From: Acidimicrobiia bacterium
GTDB lineage: Bacteria; Actinomycetota; Acidimicrobiia; IMCC26256; JAENVU01
DNA: 5,796 nt
Direction of reading: 5' to 3'
Assembly: GCA_025357995.1 (NCBI GenBank)
Contig: JANYLF010000191.1
Location: forward strand, 1-5,796
Of this stretch, positions 1-4,903 are shown piece after piece. The stretch's first letter is position 1. Every line of letters begins with the position of its first letter. Below the pieces are notes generated by a model. It saw nothing but the letters and a program-made list of their open reading frames with translations. It was not told where the DNA came from and made no database searches. Both the position numbers and the translations under genes were made by a program.

Positions 1-1
1 G

Positions 2-898
2 CTCTTCGCCAACAAGGCGATGCCCGCGTACGAGGGTGCGAAGTCGTTGCTCTGCGCCGACTGTCACGGTTCCGACGCCAGCGGCGGCGCCAAGCCATTC
101 GTGCTCACGCCGGAAGCGCAAGGTGACCCCAACGCGACTCCGGCGCAGGAAGTGTGGAAGGTGCCGGCGCTCAACGACGTGTTCTCCCGCTACACCGAAG
201 ACCCGGTGAAGCAAATACAACAGATCACGAACATCATCACGTACGGCCGTCCGGGAACGCCGATGCCGGCCTGGGGTGTGGCCGGTGGTGGGCCGAAGAA
301 CGTGCAGGCCGTCAGCGACCTCGTCGCCTACTTGAAGAGCATCCAGATCTCACCCGCGAAGGCGCGGCTCGTCGCGACGAAGAAGATCGAGGACTACAAG
401 AAGCTCGTGAACGGGTCCGAAGCCACCGCCCAGGCGAACCTTGCCACGGCCCAGGACAAGCGGGCCCATGCAATCACGCCGTTGCAGAAGCAGAAGTACG
501 ACGGTGACATCAAAGCCGCGCAGGAGGGCATCCGCCGTTCGAAGGCGTACGCCGCCTCGGTCGCGAAGATGAGCGAAGGTGAGCTGCTCTTCAACACCCA
601 GTGCGCGCGGTGTCACACCAAGGGCTGGTCCACGCTGGAGCCCGCCAACGGATACGTCCCGATGCCCGAACCGGCCGGCAGCGGCGCGTTCGGTCCGTCG
701 TTGCGCGCCGGGTCGGTAGAAAGCCAATTCCCCGGCGACACCGGTAAGCAGAAGCAGTACGACTGGGTTTCGATCGGAGTCGAGAACCACAAGGCGTACG
801 GCGTGCGCGGCATCTCGTCGGGCGTCATGCCCCACTTCGGCGAGATCTTGAGCAAGCAACAAATCGACGCCATCATCGAGTTCGAGCGGAGTCTGTAG
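2..898 (+). CDS. Diheme c-type cytochrome, 5' end missing (probable respiratory electron-transfer subunit)
   Basis: The reading frame is open to the left edge, so the true start lies outside the window; the ATG at 20 is probably internal because in-frame codons precede it. Counting from that ATG, two heme c sites are visible: C12-A-D-C15-H16 and C195-A-R-C198-H199. Each is followed about 65-70 residues later by a plausible axial methionine: M82 in GTPMPAWG and M270 in SGVMPHFG. This gives two class I cytochrome c domains (about 1-112 and 183-292). Between them lies a Lys/Ala/Glu/Gln-rich stretch (about 114-182) that looks helical, possibly a coiled-coil hairpin. Covalent heme attachment means it acts outside the cytoplasmic membrane; the export signal or anchor should be in the missing N-terminus. 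It heads a tight set with two membrane protein genes. Inferred role: electron transfer in a quinol-cytochrome c reductase or oxidase branch. The diheme assignment is firm; the complex it belongs to is not known. Confidence 0.9.
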   Translation, partial: LFANKAMPAYEGAKSLLCADCHGSDASGGAKPFVLTPEAQGDPNATPAQEVWKVPALNDVFSRYTEDPVKQIQQITNIITYGRPGTPMPAWGVAGGGPKNVQAVSDLVAYLKSIQISPAKARLVATKKIEDYKKLVNGSEATAQANLATAQDKRAHAITPLQKQKYDGDIKAAQEGIRRSKAYAASVAKMSEGELLFNTQCARCHTKGWSTLEPANGYVPMPEPAGSGAFGPSLRAGSVESQFPGDTGKQKQYDWVSIGVENHKAYGVRGISSGVMPHFGEILSKQQIDAIIEFERSL

Positions 899-901
899 GA
901 G
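897..901 (+). promoter_or_regulatory. Ribosome binding site AGGAG overlapping the cytochrome stop codon
   Basis: AGGAG begins inside the TAG stop of the cytochrome gene. It lies 3 bases before the ATG at 905 and 6 bases before the ATG at 908. The spacing favours 908 as the used start, which would remove one Met from the product. The overlap suggests translational coupling. Confidence 0.6.
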
Positions 902-904
902 CCG

Positions 905-1804
905 ATGATGCACTCACTCAACGTTCTCGCCGTCGAAAGCATCAAGAACCGGGACCTGTGGTACCCCACGATCCTCGGCGTGTTGGTGGTCATCTCCGCC
1001 GTCGCGTTGTTCTGCGGCACCATCTACATCCTGTTGGCCACCAACATGGGCGCCCGGCTCGGCTTCCTCGTGGCCACGGGTGGGCTGTCCGGCCTCATGG
1101 TGCTGCTCTCGCTCCTCTGGCTCACCAACCCGTCGCCGGTGAACACGCTCAAGGGCCGTATTCCGGCGTGGAAAGCGGTAGAGGCCATCGACAGCGGTGA
1201 CATCGCGCGGTCGAAGATCCCCGCCGTACAACAGATCAACGAGAAGGGTCACGACCTTCCCCAGACCGACGTCGCCAACGTCAAGGCCGCGGTCGACCTC
1301 AACCTCATCATCAACACGAACCAGCTGACCGGCGAGATCCTGGCCGGCTCCTACGGGAAGTACGCGATCTACCAGGACGCCACCGGCTACATCGTCACGA
1401 AGAATCAGCTGACGGGCGGTGGCGAGATCTTCAGCCAAGTCAAGGTTACCGGCGGCGGGGGCTTCCCGTGGCTGCACGTGAGCCTGCACAAGCCGAAGTA
1501 CGTGGTCGTCACGCTCTGCAAGACCGATCCTTCGCTCTCGGCGACGGAGGTGCCGTTCGGCCAGAAGCCACCGCTCCCCAAATGCGCCGACGCGAACCGC
1601 CAGGTACTCGTCCTCGAACGTGACCTCGGGTCACTGCGCGTGCCACCGTTTGTCACGTTCCTCGCGGCGTCGATTCTCTTCGGCCTCACCCTGCTGGCGA
1701 TGCACTGGCGCGAACGTGACCTCCAGGATCAAGCCGCCAAGGTGGCCGGCGAAGCCGAGGCCATCACCAAGGCCGCGGTCGACCGCGACGCCGAGACTGT
1801 CTGA
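905..1804 (+). CDS. Uncharacterised membrane protein with three predicted helices, linked to a diheme cytochrome
   Basis: Not recognised as a named family. Residues are counted from the ATG at 905, although the adjacent ATG at 908 is better spaced from the ribosome site. Hydrophobic segments at about 21-45, 52-74 and 248-266 look like membrane helices. Between the second and third is a soluble domain (about 75-245) rich in Gly, Val and Thr, probably mostly beta. It holds a short repeated motif NQLTG at 139-143 and 167-171, and two cysteines (C206, C227) that could form a disulfide. After the last helix, WRERD starts a charged Ala/Glu/Lys tail (about 269-297), probably helical. The positive residues after helix 3 and the possible disulfide favour a domain outside the membrane and a tail in the cytoplasm, but topology is not settled. 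The start is 6 bases after the cytochrome stop and the next gene begins 11 bases downstream. This context suggests a membrane anchor or accessory subunit of the same electron-transfer complex; that is inference. It has no heme c motif. Confidence 0.8.
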   Translation: MMHSLNVLAVESIKNRDLWYPTILGVLVVISAVALFCGTIYILLATNMGARLGFLVATGGLSGLMVLLSLLWLTNPSPVNTLKGRIPAWKAVEAIDSGDIARSKIPAVQQINEKGHDLPQTDVANVKAAVDLNLIINTNQLTGEILAGSYGKYAIYQDATGYIVTKNQLTGGGEIFSQVKVTGGGGFPWLHVSLHKPKYVVVTLCKTDPSLSATEVPFGQKPPLPKCADANRQVLVLERDLGSLRVPPFVTFLAASILFGLTLLAMHWRERDLQDQAAKVAGEAEAITKAAVDRDAETV

Positions 1805-1808
1805 GGAG
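1803..1808 (+). promoter_or_regulatory. Ribosome binding site GAGGAG for the small lipoprotein gene
   Basis: GAGGAG overlaps the TGA stop of the upstream membrane protein gene and lies 7 bases before the ATG at 1816. It is a strong Shine-Dalgarno match at good spacing. It supports the short downstream gene as real and coupled to its neighbour. Confidence 0.75.
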
Positions 1809-1815
1809 CCCGGTC

Positions 1816-2043
1816 ATGCATCGCCTTCCGACCAGTATCCGTACGTGGGTGACCGCCGCGCTCCTCCTGGCCATCGCGGCCGGATGTAGCGACGGCCAAC
1901 TCGTCGACGCCGGTGGCGAGCGCGGTCAGGGTGGGCTCGCGTTCGTATTGCTCGCGTTCTTCTTCTTGATCTTCATCGCCGCGCTCTTCTACATGGACCG
2001 CGTGCGTCAACGCCGGAGCGGCGAAGACACCGACGCACCCTGA
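1816..2043 (+). CDS. Small predicted lipoprotein with one transmembrane helix (75 aa)
   Basis: A short protein of no recognised family. Its N-terminus looks like a lipoprotein signal peptide: basic residues H2, R3 and R9, a hydrophobic core at about 11-22, then IAAGC with C24 as the probable lipidated cysteine. A Gly-rich linker (about 25-40) follows, then a strongly hydrophobic helix (about 41-59, with FFFLIFIAALF), then a basic tail, DRVRQRR, and an acidic end. The expected layout is a lipid anchor outside, one crossing, and the C-terminus in the cytoplasm, in keeping with positive-inside. Alternatively the first hydrophobic stretch is an uncleaved helix, making a two-helix protein. A strong ribosome site and an 11-base gap to the preceding gene support expression. 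Small single-helix subunits are common in respiratory complexes, so an accessory or assembly subunit for the cytochrome module is a reasonable guess. The gene ends just before a convergent stress protein gene. Confidence 0.75.
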   Translation: MHRLPTSIRTWVTAALLLAIAAGCSDGQLVDAGGERGQGGLAFVLLAFFFLIFIAALFYMDRVRQRRSGEDTDAP

Positions 2044-2055
2044 AGCACCCTGAAG
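2035..2055 (+). repeat. Two-copy 10-bp tandem repeat across the lipoprotein stop codon
   Basis: GCACCCTGAA occurs twice back to back (2035-2044 and 2045-2054), followed by one further G. The first copy contains the TGA stop of the small lipoprotein gene. The second copy places another TGA at 2051-2053, in a different frame. It looks like a small local duplication at the gene end; no function is evident. Confidence 0.7.
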
Positions 2056-2062
2056 TGTGGCG

Positions 2063-2521
2063 TTAGCCTGATTGGCTGTTGACGATCAGGACATCGCACG
2101 GCGAGTGGTGGGACACCTTGTTGGGAACGCTGCCCAACACGAAGCGCTTCATGCCGGTCATCCCGCGGTTGCCAATCACGATGACCTGCGCGCGCACCTC
2201 GCCCGCGACGGTGACCAACGCGTCGGCCGGATCACCTGACATGCTGTGCGGCGTCGCGGTCACCCCCGTGGCCGCCGCGTCTCGGATCGCCGCGTTGCAG
2301 ATGTCGTCGCTCTCGCGCCGCAGTCCCGAGTTCACTGCCGAGATGTCGGCCGACAATCCACCGGACTTGGTATCCACCGACGCGACCGAAAGATTGAGTT
2401 GTTGATGCGCGTGCACCACATGCAGCTCCGCCTTCATCGCGGCCGCGAGCTCAATCGCGCGCTGCACCGCGATCGCCGCGGTCTCCGATCCGTCGGTTCC
2501 CACTACCACTCGCGCGTACAT
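2063..2521 (-). CDS. Universal stress protein (UspA family), ATP-binding type
   Basis: A single-domain universal stress protein of 152 residues, a usual length for the family. VVVGTDGS near the N-terminus carries the conserved Asp (D10) of the first strand. GDPAD at about 96-100 is a typical mid-domain motif. G117-N-R-G120 followed by nine residues and G130-S131 is the classic G-2x-G-9x-G-S/T ATP-binding signature. It should therefore be a cytoplasmic nucleotide-binding dimer that responds to stress or energy state. The start at 2521 was chosen because GGAAGGG lies 4 bases upstream and the protein then begins MYARVVVGTDGS, as in relatives; an in-frame ATG at 2566 would add 15 unlikely residues. 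It follows hemL on the same strand after about 114 bases, so it may be a separate transcript or receive read-through. Its stop faces the end of the + strand operon across 19 bases. Family assignment is secure; the specific role is unknown. Confidence 0.93.
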   Translation of the reverse strand: MYARVVVGTDGSETAAIAVQRAIELAAAMKAELHVVHAHQQLNLSVASVDTKSGGLSADISAVNSGLRRESDDICNAAIRDAAATGVTATPHSMSGDPADALVTVAGEVRAQVIVIGNRGMTGMKRFVLGSVPNKVSHHSPCDVLIVNSQSG

Positions 2522-2525
2522 CTCG

Positions 2526-2532
2526 CCCTTCC
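2526..2532 (-). promoter_or_regulatory. Ribosome binding site GGAAGGG deciding the stress protein start
   Basis: On the minus strand GGAAGGG lies 4 bases before the ATG at 2521. It supports this start over the upstream in-frame ATG at 2566. Confidence 0.6.
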
Positions 2533-2565
2533 GACATGGCCCGATCGTCCGACTGTCGCGCACCA

Positions 2566-2588
2566 CCGTATCGATCTACGGTCGTCAA
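2566..2588 (-). promoter_or_regulatory. Possible promoter/operator: TTGACG next to an imperfect palindrome
   Basis: In the gap between hemL and the stress protein gene, the minus strand carries TTGACG (2588-2583), which resembles a -35 box. Two bases later comes CCGTA-GATCGA-TACGG (2581-2566), with 5-bp inverted arms around a 6-base centre. No convincing -10 box is found 16-18 bases after TTGACG, where the sequence is TGGTGC or similar. The palindrome could be a regulator site for the stress protein gene, or chance. Confidence 0.25.
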
Positions 2589-2635
2589 GATCCGTGGCCT
2601 GACAGTTTGGGATCAGGATGCGGTCAGGTGCGGCG

Positions 2636-3901
2636 TCACAACGTGGTCGCTACGGCGGCCGCGAGTTCGAGGGTGTGTTCGATGATCGCATCGGTGTGCG
2701 CGAGCGACACGAAGCTCGTCTCGTACCCACTGGGCGCGAAGTAAATACCGCGGTCCAACATCCCGTGGAAGAAGCGCGCGTACCGATCGTGATCCGCGCC
2801 CTGCGCCTCGGCGTAGTTCGTCACCGGCGTCGTTGAGAAGAACAACCCTGAGAGTGTGGCGGCCTGGGTGACTTGGACGGAGATCTTGGAGTCGTGGAAC
2901 ACGTTCCTGAGTCCACCGACGAGCATCGCGGTCTTGCGTTCCAACTCGTCGTACGACGTCTGGTCGAGCTGCGCGAGCGCGGCGAGACCCGCCGCGGTCG
3001 CTAGGGGATTCCCGGAAAGCGTGCCGGCTTGGTACACGGGGCCGAGCGGCGCGAGGTGATCCATGATCGAGGCCGCGCCGCCAACCGCCGCGAGTGGCAG
3101 ACCACCGCCCACGACCTTGCCGAAGATCGAGAGGTCGGGCGTGATCCCGAACCGCTCCTGGGCACCCCCAACGCCGACTCGGAAGCCGGTGATCACTTCG
3201 TCGAAGACGAGCAGGGTTCCCATTCCGGTGCTGCGGTTGCGGAGATAGTCCAGAAAGCCGGGTGTGGGTGGCACCAACCCCATGTTCGCGGCGATCGGCT
3301 CCACGAGGACCGCGGCAAAGTCGTGTTCGAGGAAGGCGGCGTCGACTCCGGGGATGTCGTTGTAGGGGACGACGACGGTGTCTTCGACGGCACCCGGCGT
3401 GACCCCAGCCGATCCCGGAAGCCCAAGAGTGGCCACACCGCTCCCCGCCGCGACGAGCAACGAGTCGAGATGGCCGTGATAGCACCCCGCGAACTTGAGG
3501 ATCTTGGTGCGGCCGGTCGCGCCGCGTGCGACCCGCACCGCCGTCATCGCGGCTTCCGTACCGCTACTGACCAGCCGTACCTTCTCCACGCTCGGCACGC
3601 GGTCGCAAATGGCCTCCGCGAGCTCGACTTCGTGCGCGGTTGGTGCACCGAACGATGTGCCGTCGGCCGCCGCGCGTTGCACCGCCTCGACAATCAGCGG
3701 ATCGGCGTGACCGAGGATCGACGCGCCCCACGACTGCACGTAGTCGACGTAGTGCTTGCCCTCGGTGTCGATGAGCTCCGCACCCCGCGCCAACGCCACG
3801 AAGAACGGCGCGCCGCCAACCGCGTTGAACGCGCGGACGGGTGAGTTCACACCCCCGGGTATCCGAGCATTCGCGCGCGCCAAGAGCGCGTCGTCCGTCA
3901 T
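2636..3901 (-). CDS. hemL: Glutamate-1-semialdehyde 2,1-aminomutase
   Basis: Converts glutamate-1-semialdehyde to 5-aminolevulinate, the last step of the C5 route to tetrapyrroles, using pyridoxal phosphate in the cytoplasm. The 421-residue protein is full length for the family. It opens with a typical segment, ARIPGGVNSPVRAF (about 12-25). SSGTEA (112-117) and YHGH (141-144) are cofactor- and substrate-site motifs. FDEV (233-236) carries the Asp that pairs with the cofactor ring nitrogen. The Schiff-base lysine is K262 in FGKVVGGGLPL. GTLSGNP (293-299) is also family-typical. The glycine-rich loop and the GVNSPVR signature separate it from ornithine or acetylornithine aminotransferases. The ATG at 3901 lies 12 bases after the hemB stop, with only a weak GAG-type ribosome site in the gap, so translation may be coupled to hemB. 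It is the last tetrapyrrole gene of the operon in this window. HemA (glutamyl-tRNA reductase) should be encoded elsewhere or further upstream. Confidence 0.97.
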   Translation of the reverse strand: MTDDALLARANARIPGGVNSPVRAFNAVGGAPFFVALARGAELIDTEGKHYVDYVQSWGASILGHADPLIVEAVQRAAADGTSFGAPTAHEVELAEAICDRVPSVEKVRLVSSGTEAAMTAVRVARGATGRTKILKFAGCYHGHLDSLLVAAGSGVATLGLPGSAGVTPGAVEDTVVVPYNDIPGVDAAFLEHDFAAVLVEPIAANMGLVPPTPGFLDYLRNRSTGMGTLLVFDEVITGFRVGVGGAQERFGITPDLSIFGKVVGGGLPLAAVGGAASIMDHLAPLGPVYQAGTLSGNPLATAAGLAALAQLDQTSYDELERKTAMLVGGLRNVFHDSKISVQVTQAATLSGLFFSTTPVTNYAEAQGADHDRYARFFHGMLDRGIYFAPSGYETSFVSLAHTDAIIEHTLELAAAVATTL

Positions 3902-3913
3902 GACTCGCTCACG

Positions 3914-4894
3914 CTACGAACCGAGGGTTTCGGCGATATCGCGGGCGAAGTAGGTGAGGACGAAATCGGCTCCGGCGCGACGGATCGCGAGCAGGTGTTC
4001 CAACGCCACCGCTTCGCCATCGATCCAGCCCTTCTCGGCCGCGGCCTTCACCATGGAGTACTCGCCGCTCACGTGATAGGCGGCGACAGGAACGTCGAAC
4101 GACTGGCGGAGCGACGAAATCACATCGAGGTACGCGAGCGCCGGCTTCACCATGATCATGTCGGCGCCCTCGGCCACATCGAGCGCGGTCTCGTCGAGCG
4201 CCTCACGCGCGTTCGCCGGCTGCATCTGGTACCCGCGTCGATCGCCGAACTGCGGCGCGCACTCGGCGGCATCCCGGAAGGGGCCGTAGAGCGCCGACGC
4301 ATATTTCGCGGAGTAGGCAAGGATCGCGGTGTCGGGGTGATGGCTCGCGTCGAGGGCGGCACGGATGGCACCAACCTGGCCGTCCATCATTCCGCTCGGC
4401 GCGATGACGGCCGCGCCCGCGTCGGCCTGCGCGACCGCGATCGACGCGTATCGCTCCAGCGTGGAGTCGTTGTCGATCTCGCCATCCGCGGTGAGCAGCC
4501 CGCAGTGCCCGTGGTCGGTGTACTCGTCGAGGCAGGCATCGGCCATGAGTACGAGATCGTCACCAACTTCGTCCCGCAAACTGCGCAGCGCAACTTGCAC
4601 GACACCGTCGGCGGCGTCCGCTTCGCTGCCGCGCGCGTCCTTGGCGGCCGGGATTCCGAACAGGATCACGCCGGGGATTCCCAGGGCGGCGAGCGAACGC
4701 ACCTCTTTGCGCAGGCTCTCCTGCGTGTGTTGCACCACGCCCGGCATCGACTCGATCGGTTGCGGTTCGCGAATACCCTCCTTCACGAACAGCGGGGCGA
4801 CGAGATCGTCGACGTGCAGGCGAGTCTCGGCGACCAGCCGGCGGAGGGCCGGAGTTCGGCGCAGGCGGCGAGGCCGCTGGTCGGGGAAACTCAC
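3914..4894 (-). CDS. hemB: Porphobilinogen synthase (delta-aminolevulinic acid dehydratase)
   Basis: Condenses two 5-aminolevulinate molecules to porphobilinogen, the step after HemL. At 326 residues it is full length. The two active-site lysines are visible: K197 in AYSAKYASALYGPFRDA, and the Schiff-base lysine K250 in DMIMVKPALAYLD. The metal site reads A-C121-L-D123-E-Y-T-D-H-G-H-C131-G: the first and third cysteines of the zinc-type site are present but the middle one is Asp. E231 in YQMQPANAREAL matches the position of the glutamate that binds the allosteric magnesium in related enzymes. The start is GTG at 4894, chosen because it gives the family-typical opening MSFPDQRPRRLRRTPALRRL; the ribosome site before it is poor. 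The gene begins 9 bases after the cobA-hemD stop and ends 12 bases before hemL, so the three are almost certainly one operon with coupled translation. Confidence 0.97.
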   Translation of the reverse strand: MSFPDQRPRRLRRTPALRRLVAETRLHVDDLVAPLFVKEGIREPQPIESMPGVVQHTQESLRKEVRSLAALGIPGVILFGIPAAKDARGSEADAADGVVQVALRSLRDEVGDDLVLMADACLDEYTDHGHCGLLTADGEIDNDSTLERYASIAVAQADAGAAVIAPSGMMDGQVGAIRAALDASHHPDTAILAYSAKYASALYGPFRDAAECAPQFGDRRGYQMQPANAREALDETALDVAEGADMIMVKPALAYLDVISSLRQSFDVPVAAYHVSGEYSMVKAAAEKGWIDGEAVALEHLLAIRRAGADFVLTYFARDIAETLGS

Positions 4895-4903
4895 GACGCC
4901 AGG

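Noticed and set aside
350..913. Open frame of 187 codons antisense to the cytochrome gene
   Set aside because: The cytochrome frame has two heme sites and clear domain structure; the antisense product shows only Arg/Leu/Val-rich sequence.
914..1489. Open frame of 191 codons antisense to the three-helix membrane protein
   Set aside because: Composition is Asp/Val/Arg/Glu-rich without motifs, and no ribosome site was evident; the sense frame has membrane helices and a good ribosome site.
2067..2090. Inverted repeat CCTGAT/ATCAGG near the convergent gene ends, considered as a terminator
   Set aside because: The stem is only 6 bp with a 12-base loop, lies inside the stress protein coding end, and has no T-run on either side.
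2598..2617. CCTGA/TCAGG inverted repeat after hemL, considered as a terminator
   Set aside because: The stem is 5 bp with a 10-base loop and no T-run follows; too weak to call.
2613..3485. Open frame of 290 codons on the minus strand in another frame of hemL
   Set aside because: The product is extremely Arg-rich and low in complexity, overlapping the genuine hemL frame; a shadow frame.
3029..3844. Long open frame of 271 codons on the + strand, antisense to hemL
   Set aside because: It lies wholly within hemL, which has all its active-site motifs on the minus strand. The translation is Arg/Gly/Glu-rich with no family motif, as expected from high-GC codon bias.
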